64,000 nt of DNA from Ananas comosus (taxonomy: Eukaryota > Streptophyta > Magnoliopsida > Poales > Bromeliaceae). The notes under the pieces are model-generated. The model had not been told where the DNA came from and ran no database searches. It saw only the letters and a program-made list of their open reading frames with translations. The translations under genes and the position numbers were made by a program. The stretch covers positions 6,775,278 through 6,839,277 of the forward strand of contig NC_033629.1 of the NCBI RefSeq assembly GCF_001540865.1, in the 5' to 3' direction. The stretch's first letter is position 1. Every line of letters starts with the position of its first letter. Positions 27,101 through 39,100 of the stretch are shown here, piece by piece.

Positions 27101-30100
27101 AAGGGACAAGTTTGAGCAAACATTCTAAAAGATTTGAAGATTTTCATCAATATCATTTGTATGAGGAGATTATCTTCATTATAAATAATATTATTCATTT
27201 TAGAATGTGGAAAAAAACAAGGAAAAAACATATGGTAAGTTAATGGAGAGTAAAAAGTCAGAGAACTTTCAACTTGAGAGGTAAAATTTAAAATTCACCG
27301 CTTAAAGTTCCTTTGCTGAAGGAATGCACCGCCAAGCTACACTTAGCTTTTGTGATTTTAGACCTAAATCCTAGATGAAAGCCGACATGGTGATGCAGAC
27401 CAAACCATTTTTCTAATTTTTATCTTTTAGGCCATTTTGGATTTAATCAGTTATTCAAGATTATTTTTTAAATAGTTGTTTAAGATTTTTTTGGGTCAAC
27501 TAACCAAAGAAACTGGGGATAGAAATAAATCCATACATCTAAGGGATCTACTTCAAGGATCAAATAAGGTACATATTATAAGTAAAGACCACCAGGTTCT
27601 ATTCTAATCAGAACTTTCCAGAGTAGGAAAAAGGGACTAGGATATTTCGCTGTCTCTAAGCCTGTTTGGCCGTAATCTCTTCCATTCAGCTTGGACTGTA
27701 CGCATTTCTCTTTTCTTCCTCTCTTGCCTTCTAATTCCTTTTTCTTCTATTCCTTCTTTTCTCCCACACAGCCATAGCAGTAAAAGTACTGTTGCTATAG
27801 TACCCAGTACCACTATAATATCAGCACTAGTGCACTACACTATTGCTACAATATTTTTTGCATCAGAAGCCTATACAAATTCATTCTCACTATTGCTCAT
27901 TAAAGGCCCATGCTGACTCTCTTCATTTTAACTTAACGTGATTATTTTTATTCTCCATCAATCCATCTAGTAAACACCTATATTTTGGAGACAGTGGTTC
28001 TTAAATGATGCAGGAGCTTTAATATTATGTTTTACTTTTCAATTGTTTTATTTATTTTAGTTAGCTAGTTGTCATGTGACTAGCATGTGACTTATTATTA
28101 TATTTTGATGGTTAGGATTTAAAGTTAGCCAATAAGTCATATTTAAGGGGCGGTATTGAATAGCACCTTGTAACCCTAATATAAAAAGGATGCAGATCAG
28201 ATTACGACTGTTTTTTATCATCTTTTCAATATGTCTAAGAATCTAGTGGTTTTCTTAAAACCCTAACTATTCCATCTTTATTCATAGGTCTTATTAGCCT
28301 AAATCCGCCTATTTGCTCTCTGTTTTCCTCCCATGCTACATCATTCTTGGTATCAGAGCCATGGTTAGACGTGATAGAGGACGTGGAAGAGGAAATCAAG
28401 GTCAGCAAATAGATATGGCTGAGATACGACGTATGATTGATGATTTGTCGCAGGCAGTACAAGCCTTGCAAGGGTAGGAACATGTGGTGGCCCGTATGGA
28501 GAATCCAGAAGGTGACCACGGCCCTCTAGACATGCCGAAAGGTAGTCTGGAGGATACGACTAATCAAGAAGACTTTGAAAATCCCTTTCATGATGCTAGA
28601 ACTGCAAACAATGCGGTGCGAAGTGGATTGGAGGAGCGATTGCTGCATGCCCTTGATCTAAATAGCAGCGAATCAAAGATTGAAGTTGCTGATTTCTATG
28701 AAAATATGCACACAGAAGATTATCTAGATTGGGAAGCTAGTATAGATAATTATTTTAAGTGGAAACCCATGGTTGAGAATAGGAAGGTATTGTTCGTGAA
28801 GCTTAAATTGAAAGGCACTGCACTTCAATGGTGGAAGATTGCTGAAGAGCAACATGCGTGGCAAGGCAAGCCAAAAGTCAACACTTGGGAACAAATGAAA
28901 ATAAAGTTGCGGAAGCAATTTTTACCGCTGATTATATGGAGCAGTATGAGACGTTCCATTCGTTGAAACAGCGGAGTATGAATAAAGAAGCAAGAATTTA
29001 AGTGCCCATCGGCACGGACCGTATCTATCATGCCGTATCGTGCCAACAAGATATTGGCACGATACAGCTCTCGTACTAATGGCACATCTCAAAACCCTCT
29101 ATTCTTCAAATTAGTAAGTAATTTTTTCAATAAAGTTCAAAAGATTTGATAAAGATACTGTTACAACATATTTAGTATCTCATGCTATATAAGGATACAA
29201 TATATTACGACATATTTAGAGTAGGATTACATGATATGTGATACCTAGTTATATTGTTACTATATTAGGCATTGTTACTATATTAGACTCATCTCTTGTA
29301 TTATATAACATCATCAATAGAGCCCATAAGGGAATGCTCTTTTACCACCCTTTCTCTTAGCATATTACAGGTGGTTGTTTCTAGTTCTCCTAAAACTGCA
29401 TATGATGCTTGGAAAACTATTGAAGCATATTTTCTTGATAAAACTGCTTCCACGGCTTTCTCTCTAAAGTCCGAATTGCGAAGCATCAAGAAAGGTTCAA
29501 TGAACATGAGCGATTACATGCAAAAGATTAAATCAATTGGTGATGCTCTACAAGCGATCGATGAATCTGAATCAGATCGTAACTTGGTCATGACAGTTTT
29601 TCTCGGGTTACCGGAAGTAAGGTTTAAAGTGCCGTGGCACGGGAGCGTGCCGTTGTCCCTGGCACAGTACGTCACAGGCACGCTTGCGTGCCGACACGCG
29701 GCACGCTTGCGTGCCGATAAATACGCATGGCCTCCTACTGGCACGCTTTGGCACGAACCTATTTTAGTTTTTTTTGTTCCAATAAACTCTTATAATATTA
29801 TTTTGAAAGATTTAAACAAAATAATTATGAATATTTACTATATATACCTTACTATACTCATCAATTAACATGCATGAAAACTTTTTGTAAGCAAAGTACA
29901 GCTATACCTAATGTAGAATGAAATTAAAATATAATAATAAAATTCACAAGTATAATAATTATTTAAATTTACATATTTACATAGAAATAACTACTTAATT
30001 CCACATAGATCGTCGCGCTTAATCATCTGGCATATTATTATCTACAGATACAAGATTTATTTGACAATGTTGATATAAGTATTGCTTGTATTGTGAGAAA

Positions 30101-33100
30101 TTCATATATTCCCAATATTACATCTATATTTTTTGTTCTTTTATTCTTTTTAAAAATATCTGATCAAAATTTGTTTAGGAAATTGATTTTTGTTCCTTTG
30201 ATTCATCGAAAGTTTCGCGATGTGACAAATTTTGACAATTTTTTGTGAAAAAAAAAAATGGATGTCAGTGGTGGGCTGCTCGGCTCGGGCCGGGTGCGGG
30301 GGTGAAGCCCTTGCGGTATGGATCGCTATGTCAATTAAAAATTTACTCCTATATGATAAATAGAAGTTAAAAAAAAAGGCATCCGCCATAAAGGCAAAAA
30401 AAAGTTGAAAAAAGACAACAAAGTGAAAAAATGACAATATAGGTGCCCAAGGGGGAAAGGGAGGCTCCAAACCCCAGAGAACTAAAGGAAAAAAAACAAA
30501 AAAAAAAAAAGCCAAAAAGAAAAAAAAAAAATATTGGCGCACGCACGGTAACGTGACGCCGGCACGCCCTGGTGCGCTTTGTCTCGAGCGGCACGCAGGT
30601 GCGTGCCGCGAGACAGAGGGGGGGTCCGAGACCCCCCCGTACCGTGCCCCCTTCTTGGGGGCACGGTACGGCACGGCCGGCACTTGAATCCTTGACCGGA
30701 AGCATATAGGGCAAGGTTTAAAGTGTCGTGGCACAGAGGTGTGCCGCTCTTTCTCTGGCACGATACGGCACGGGCACGCGTCCGTGCCGACACGTGGTAC
30801 GAATGCGTGCCAATGGATACGCATGACCTCCTACTGGCACGCTTTGGCACGTATTTATTTAAGTTTTTTTGGTTCCAATAAGCTTTTATAATGTTATTTT
30901 GAAAGATTTAGACAAATAATTATTAATATTTGCAATGTATAGCTTACTATACTCATCAATTAACATGCATGTAAGCATTTTGTATATAAAGTACAACTAT
31001 ACCTGATGTAGAATAGAAATTAAAATTCTTTTGTTTTTATTTTTTTTTATTTGAAAAGTACAACTATACTTGCTGTAACATTTGAAAATTCTTTTGTTTT
31101 TAATTTTTTTAGAATTAAAAAAATTATAACAAATAAAATGACAAAAAAATTTATTTTCTAAAAACGTTTCAAGATCTATATATTGATTCGATTAGGAAGC
31201 ATATAATAACTAGAACAACCAAAATAGTACCGTAATTACATCCATTTTTTTTATTCTTTTAAAAAATATCTGATCAAAATTTGTTTAGGAAATCGATTTT
31301 TATTCCCCTGATTCATCGAAAATTTTGCGATGCGACAAATTTTGACAAAATATTCTGCGAAGAAAAAATGGATGTCTGTGGCTGAAGCAGAGGGGCCCGC
31401 ATCGGAGAGGGGTGCGGAGGGCTTCGCCCCATGCGGTATGGATCAGATTTGTCAACTAAAAATTTACTTCTATATTAATAAATAAGAAGTTAAATTATAA
31501 ATTTTTAATTTAACAAAAAAAAAAGAAAAAGTCAAAAGAAAAAGCCAAAAAGAAAAAAAGAGGACGGCACGCTGCATAGTGCTGCGGCACATGGCCGCGT
31601 GCCGCTCTGTCTCAAGCGGCACAGGTCATGTGCCACGGCACCCAGGAGAGGTCCGAGACCCTCTCCGTGCAGGGTACGACACGGGGCGGCACTTAATACC
31701 TTGATATAGTGGTTTTGTCAGTGCCCTTAATACATATCGACATAAGCCTACTTTTGAACAACTTCGTCCACTTCTAATGCAAGAGGAAACTGAAGCTCAA
31801 CGTCGTACTAGTTTGACGACATCACCAGCCACTCCCACTATCGATGGCGAAGCTCTTTATGCAAATCGTGGTGGAGTTAGATATCGCGATGGTCGGGGAC
31901 AATACGGTAGATTCAATTCATATCCTGGTCGTGGATCTCCTGGAGCCTATTCGCATTCTCAACCTAATAATTCTAAACCCTATACTCCGACCTATCAACC
32001 TTACATTCCGAAATCTGGCACACAATGTTAGATCTGCGGCAAGTTTAATCATTCGGCTCTTCAGTGTAGACAACGCTTAAATCATTCCTTTGTTGCAGAT
32101 GATCTTCCTCAAACCTTTGCTGCTATGAATCTTCATGAACCTGGTGAGGAAGTGTGGTATCCTGACACCGGAGCATCTAATCATATGACCGCAACTTCTG
32201 GTATTCTCTCAACCTCTAAACCTCATAAAGGGCATGAAAAAATTCTTGTTGGTAATGAAAATTTACGTGATATTACTCAGACAGATGAAACCCAGTTGCA
32301 TTCCTCCTCTAAATCCTTAGCTCTTAAAAATATTCTTGTTGTTCCTTCTATTAAGAAAAATTTGCTTTCCGTACGCCAGTTCTGTCATAATAATAATTCC
32401 CTTTTTGAGTTTGACTCTTCTGGTTTTTCTGTGAAGAACAAGGAAACCGGGACGGAGCTCCTTCGATGCCCTAGTTCGGGAACATCACTCTATTCACTCT
32501 CTTCTAAAGTTGCAAGTGTCGAAAATAAGCAACAGCTAGCACTGGTTGCATCTAGGGTTGATAGTGATATTTGGCATAGATGGTTAGGTCACCCTAGTTT
32601 TTCTGTTCTTTCTACGTTCTTTAAAAATAATAAAATTGTCTCAGATTCTATTTTGAAATTATCTGTTTGCAATGCTTGTAATATGGAAAAACAAGTCAAA
32701 CTTTCGTTTAATGATTCAGAATCTCAGTCCGCTTTTCCCTTTCATATTGTTCATTCGGATGTATGGCAATCACCTGTTCCCTCACTCTCCGGCTACAAGT
32801 ATTATGTTATTTTTATTAATGATTACTCTCGATTCTCTTGGCTTTATCTTTTAAAATCTAAACACGAAGTTTTTGACAAATTTTTGGAGTTTAAAAGAAT
32901 GGTTGAAAACATATTCCATAGCTCGATAAAAATTTTCCAGTCCGACAATGGCACTGAATTTGTAAATGAGTAGTTTTCTAATCTGTTCACAAAATGGCAT
33001 TATTCACAGATTTTCTTGTCATTATACTTCTCAACAAAATGGTCTTGCTGAGAGGAAGCATAGGCATTTATCTAACGTTGTTAGAAGCCTACTTTTTCAA

Positions 33101-36100
33101 GCTTGTTTACCTCCTCGGTTCTGGGCTGAGGCCATTCAAACTGCCATTTTCCTTGTAAATAGAATTCCATCTCTCACTGTTTTAAAAGGACGATCGCCAT
33201 ATGACATTCTGCATGGTTGTGCTTCTCTTGACTTGCAACTTATTAGAATTTTTGGATGTTTATGTTATCCCGATGTACAGGACATTGCAGCTCACAAGCT
33301 CGCTCTCCGGTCACTTCCTTGTGTCTTCTTGGGTCTTTTTGACAAACATAAAGGATTTTGCTGTCTATATCCAAGCACCGGTAAAGTCTTTATTTCTCGC
33401 CATGTTACATTTGTTGAACATGTTTTTCCTTATTCTTGTCTGTCTAAATTTTCTTCTTCTTCCTCATCCTCATTTTCCAACTTGCAAATGTTTCAAAGTT
33501 TTCTCTCTAATCCGTTTTTACTGGGTGAAAGTCCTACCACTGTTGATGCGATTTCTGGCTTCTACTTCACATGTCCTCCTCCTGATATTGGTTCACACAC
33601 ATCGGTTTCACCGTCTGAGGACTTATCAATATTTTCTTCTAGCTTGCATTCTGATGCTCCACAGGTTGGTCCTGAGAATGTTGCCACTGTTGTTGGTCTA
33701 TCTGAGCTTCGGGTCTATACCAGACTACACGCCAGCCGGCCTGCTGCTCCTTCTCCATCTGCTACTGATGTGCCACTTACTTTTTCTGATAATCCACCTC
33801 CTCAGCTTGCTACTGTCTCCTCTCCTTCATTTTCTATGGCTCCGCTGCCTACCCGTACCCATTCTATGCTCACTCGCTCTATGACTAAGGATTCCACAGG
33901 GTCTACTTCCTTACTCACTTCTGCCCATTCTACTCTTCCTACTGAGCCTACTTCTTTTCATGAGGCTTTTCAAGATGCAGATTGGCGTGCTGCCATGGCT
34001 GAGGAATTTGATGCCTTACTGACTAATGCTACTTGGGATCTTGTTCCTCCTCCTTCTTCCATTAATCTCATTGGATGTAAATGGATATACAAGGTAAAGC
34101 AGGAGGCGGATGGTTCTCTTGAGCGTCTCAAGGCTCGACTTGTTGCTCAGGTTTACAAACAACAACGAGGTGTTGATTTCGATGAGACTTTTTCTCCCGT
34201 TGTCAAGGCGACCACTATTCGTACTGTTCTCTCCGTGGCTTTATCGTCCGGTTGGTCTCTTTAACCAAGGTTTAAAGTGCCGTGGCACGGGGGCGTGCCG
34301 CTACGTCCTTGGCACGGTACGGCACGGGCACGCTTGCGTGCCGACACGTGGCACGCTTGCGTGCCGACAGATACGCACGACCTCCTACTGGCACGCTTTG
34401 GCACGAATTTATTTAAGTTTTTTTGGTTTCAGTAAGCTTTTATAATGTTATTTTGAAAGATTTAGGCAAGTTATTATTATTTTTTGCTATGTATAGCTTA
34501 TTATACTCATCAATTAACATGCATGTAAGCATTTTGTATATAAAGTACAACTATACCTGATGTAGAATATAAATTAAAATTCTTTTGTTTTTATTTTTTT
34601 TTATTTGAAAAGTACAACTATACTTGCTGTAACAATTGAAAATTCTTTTGTTTTTAATTTTTTTGTAATTTAAAAAATTATAACAGATAAAATGATAGAA
34701 AATTTTATTTTTTCTAAAAATTTAAAATCTATATATTGATTGATTTAGGAAGTATATAATAACTAGAACAACGAGAATAGTACTGCAATTACATCCATAT
34801 TTTTTTTATTCTTTAAAAAATATCTAATCAAAATTTGTTTAGGAGATCATTTTTGTTCCATGATCATCGAAAATTCGCGGTGCGACAAATTTTGACAAAA
34901 TAATTTGCGAAAAAAAAATGGATGTCTGTGGTGGAAAGAGAGGGTCGGGCACAGGCCGAGGGCGTAGCCACATGGACATCCGAGGGGGGTGCGGGGGCGA
35001 AGCCCCCCCCCGGGTATGGATGGATTTATCAATAAAAATTTGCTTTTATATTGTTAAATAGAAGTTAAATTATAATTTTTAATTTAACAAAAGAAAAAGA
35101 AAAGTCAAAAAGAAAGCAAAAGGCAAAAAAAAAGGTACTAGCCAAAAGAAAAAAAATGTTGACAAAAAGACAACACAATGTCAAAATAAAGAAAAAGTGA
35201 ATAAAGGCAATATAGATGGCCGGGCGGAGGCTCTTTGTATTCCAGAGAAAAAAAAAAGAGACAAAACAAAAAAAAAAAGCCAAAAAACTCAAAAAAAAAA
35301 AAAAAAAGGCCGGCACGCGGCACAGTGCCGCGGCACATGGCCGCGTGCCGCTTTGTCTCGAGCGGCACGCGGCTTGTGCCGCGGCACCCAGGGGGGTCCG
35401 AGACCCCCCCTGTACCGTGCCCCCTTCTTGGGGGCACGGTACGGCACGGGGCGGCACCTTCAACCATGTCTTTAACAACTTGATGTGAAGAATGCGTTTC
35501 TTCATGGAACTCTCTTAAGAGGTTTATATGGCATAACCACCGGATTTTGTGGACCCCTCTCTTCCTCATCACGTTTGTCGTCTCCGCAAGAAAATCTATG
35601 GTCTTAAGTAGGCCCCTCAGGCTTGGTTTCAGCAGTTCACTTCATTTCTTTCTGAACTTGGTTTTGTCGGCAGTACCGCGGATCCCTCGATATTTGTTTC
35701 TCCTTCCTCTTCTGGCACTCTCGTTCTTCTTTTATACATTGATGATATTATTATCACTGGCAGCTCCTCTCTTTTGGAGGCTCTCATTGTCACCCTACAA
35801 CGTGAGTTTGCTATGAAAGATCTCGGGCCGCTCTATTATTTCTTGGGCATTGCGGTTACTCCGTCTTCTTCTGATCTTCATCTGACTCAGCACAAATATA
35901 CGCATCAACTACTTCAACGCCATGGCTTTCTTGATTGTAAGCCTGTCTCTAGTCCTCTTTCTCCGGCCTCTCACCTCTCGTCTTATGAGGGAATTCTTAA
36001 CGATCCTTATGTCTATCGTCAGCTTGTTGGTGCTCTCCAGTATCTCACCTTCACGAGACCGGATATTTCGTATGCTGTCAACTCTGTTGCTCAGTATTTG

Positions 36101-39100
36101 CAGACGCCTCGTGAACCACATATGCAAGCCGTCAAGCGTATTCTACGTTATATTCAAGGGACCCTATCTTATGGTCTTCCACTCTCTCGCTATGTCAATC
36201 ATTCTCTTGTGGCGTTTGCCGATGCTGATTGGGCTGGTTGCCCCGATACACGTCGCTCTACTTCTGGCTATTGCGTCTTTCTCAGGCCCAATCTTATCTC
36301 CTAGTCTGCTAAGAAACAGCCCACCATTTCTCGCTCAAGTTCTGAAGCGGAGTATCGCGCTGTGGCATATACGCTTGCTAATACAGTTTGGATTCGCCGT
36401 TTACTCCATGACCTTGGTGTTTTCTTATGGCGCTCCATCAGCATCTATTGTGATAATCTCAGCACGACTTATCTTGCGGCTAATCCGGTTCTCCATGCTC
36501 GGACGAAGCATATTGAGCTTGACCATCAGTTCCTACGTAAGAAAGTCCAGTCTGGTGATTTGGACTTGGTGCACATCTCTTCTGATAAGCAACTTGCTGA
36601 TATTTTCACCAAGCCTTTGTCGCCTTCTCGGTTTTCGATATTGCGGCTCAATCTTCGCATCCGACCACCGGATGCTTAGCTTGCGAGGGTATGTTACGAC
36701 ATATTTAGTATCTCATGCTATATAAGGATACTATATATTACGACATATTTAGAGTACGATTATATGATATGAGATACCTAGTTATATTGTTACTATATTA
36801 GGCATTGTTACTATATTAGACTCATCTCTTGTACTATATAACATCATCAATAGAGCCTATGAGGGAATGCTCTTTTACCCTTCTTTCAGATACATAATAA
36901 ACTATTAGAATATTTTGTTGCTAAAGAAAATAAATATTTCATGCCATTATGTGTCACCACACATGTATTTTTTGTGACCTGCACGCATTGGCACAGCCCA
37001 GCACACACCGTGTCGTTCTGTGCCGGCAAGTTTCTGGCACGACCCCGTGCCACAACATTTAAAACCACGTGTAGAAGAGTATAATTCTGAGTTCTACAAT
37101 TATCGGTTTGAGTGGGATTGAATAAGACAAATAAGCAAGTAACTTCTCGTTACTTGCCGGACTAACCCTTCTATTAGAGATGAGATAGGAGTTGTTCGTT
37201 TGTTCAGTCTTGAAGATGCTCGACAATGTGCCTTGTTAGCGGAAAAGCGAGTGTGGCGATATGGTGTGTAATGGCATAGCTCAGGGAAGATGACAGAACC
37301 AGGGTGGAGGTAACTAGGTAGGAGATCGAATAAAGGGTCGGGTCTGGGGATCCACAATCCGACTAGAGGGAAGCTGGGACTGAGGGTTGCTCGTGGGCCT
37401 CCACAAGCCGTCCATCTCAAATCCAGCTACAAGCCCAATGGTTCGATGTGGTCCATGGACTCCACTAGTTGGTTAACATTCTTATAGCTACCATTGTTTG
37501 TATTCAATTGCATTTTAGTCCCTGTAAGACACCTATAAATAGGTGAAGAACTTTGGAGGCAGTTATGAATGGGAATTGGCATTTCTTCTACAAGCTTCTT
37601 CTCGTATCTCCTTCTCTCTCTCTTCTTCTTCCTCCTCTAAACCCTCCTCAAATCTCTATCTCTTTCTCACTCAAACCCTCTCAATTCCTCATCAATGGAG
37701 GATTGTTAGCTACATCGAGCCAAGGATCCATCATCTCCACTCAGCGCAACTCAGAGTAGCTTCATCATTGCTACGCTGAGAGGATCAGGGTGTGACAACT
37801 TGATATCAGAGCAGCTTCGATCCACGAGGTAAGGAGAGTAGTAGTTCCACGGATTGGATCCAGATCTCAGATCTGTTGAACCAATACAGGAACGCATAAC
37901 TCACAATCCGATTCTTCTTTTTTTAAAAAAAGAGAGTCAGATTACAAGGGTTAGCTACTTCCTGTCGGATCTAAGGAAAGAGAGGGCACATCAGAGAATT
38001 GAAGAGTTCGTCATCGGAGGTAGATCCGTCATTGGGTCGAAGAAGAGCAATCGATTCAAATTTGTTAGCAAAACAAAGGCGGCCATAGCAGAGGGAACCC
38101 GATTCAGAGTGCTTGATGAGCATGTGCAATCTCTGGAGCAACACTTGCATGAATTAGCCACGGGGAGCAACAAGAGATTTGAGGAACTCCATCTCAAAAT
38201 TGAGGCTATGAGGGCTGAGAAACAGAGCCACTATGAAGCATTGCGCAAGGATTCAACTACCACCACCAAGAAACTGGAGCAATTGATGGAAGTGATCTTA
38301 AATCATCAGCGGCTGTCATTCTCCAAAGACACGGCAGGGTCGATCACACAAGAGAGAGGTATCCTCCCAACCCCAAATAACTCAATTAGAGAAGATAATA
38401 GTTCTTATCAGTTGCATAATAGGCCTAGCCCACAATTACCCTTGCCTCGATTAGAGTTTCCACATTTTAATGGAGATAATCCTAAGAATTGGGTGAGGCG
38501 ATGTGAGAAGTACTTTGAGATCTTTGGAATCAAAGAGCAACAGAAATTAGAAGTTGCCGTTATGCACATGGGGCCTAAGGTAGATACCTGGTTTCATGGT
38601 TATGTAGCTGAAAGGGGAGTAATGAGCTGGGAAATCTTTGCCCAAGATGTTTGTAAACGATTTGACTCTGATGGTCTCCATGATGTTGTGGAAGAATTCA
38701 ATAAGCTGACTCAACAAGGAACTGTAGAAGATTATCAAGAACAATTCGAATACCTTCGGTCAAGATTATTACAAACCGCTTCCCAATTTGCCCCGGAGTA
38801 TTTCTTATCTAGCTTCTTGAGTGGATTAAAGGAAGAATTAAGATCTGCAGTTAAGATGATGTATCCCCGTTCCCTCACTCAGGCTTTTGAGATAGCAAGA
38901 CTGCAGGAGCAGAACATGGCAGCCATGTTGAAGAAGAGCAGAATATGGGTTAAGAACCCAGGTAGTGCAACACTTTCCGACAGCAGCAAGGGTAACAGTT
39001 CGGCAACAAACCCCCGGGGGGTGGATGCCACCAGGAACTATACCAGCAAGCCAACAACGGAAAGGTCACAAACCAATAGGCAACTATGGGAACAAAGAAA

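Larger units (their letters stand above)
29362..32031 (+). pseudogene. TE3 gag, split by two hAT-like elements
   Basis: gag pieces are 29362-29617 ([32 protein letters not shown]) and 31712-32031 ([19 protein letters not shown]). The first stops at VFLGLPE, where copies B and C were inserted head to tail. The second runs to a zinc knuckle in which a TAG (32029-32031) sits between the first two cysteines of a C-X2-C-X4-H-X4-C motif (reading resumes [12 protein letters not shown]). Confidence 0.85.
29159..36888 (+). mobile_element. TE3: Ty1/copia element (Ale/Retrofit-like)
   Basis: Short LTRs of about 197 bp (29159-29355, 36692-36888) starting TGTTAC, with a perfect 5-bp target duplication gatac (29154-29158, 36889-36893). 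Domain order is gag, protease, integrase, RT, RNase H, which is diagnostic of copia. The small LTRs and the RLKARLVAQ / [18 protein letters not shown] block suggest the Ale/Retrofit clade. The primer-binding site and gag start are missing: coding begins mid-gag right after the left LTR. Three hAT-like elements are inserted in it (29618, 30712, 34266). Confidence 0.92.
28991..37069 (+). mobile_element. hAT-like MITE copy E, split by TE3
   Basis: The left part 28991-29158 starts caagaatttaagtgcccatcggcacgg; the right part 36889-37069 ends gtgccacaacatttaaaaccacg. Both carry the family's ggcacg/cgtgcc motifs. Imperfect 8-bp flanks taaagaag (28983-28990) and tgtagaag (37070-37077) match at 6 of 8. 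Removing TE3 leaves about 345 bp. TE2 gag reads on at both sides, which supports these limits. Confidence 0.65.

Noticed and set aside
33201..33884. 227-codon frame parallel to the copia pol
   Set aside because: It is a shadow in another frame of TE3 integrase; leucine-rich composition arises from the overlapping reading.
35197..35488. Three overlapping lysine- and arginine-rich frames
   Set aside because: They come from the poly-A tract and GTGCCG-rich terminus of hAT-like copy D, in several frames at once.
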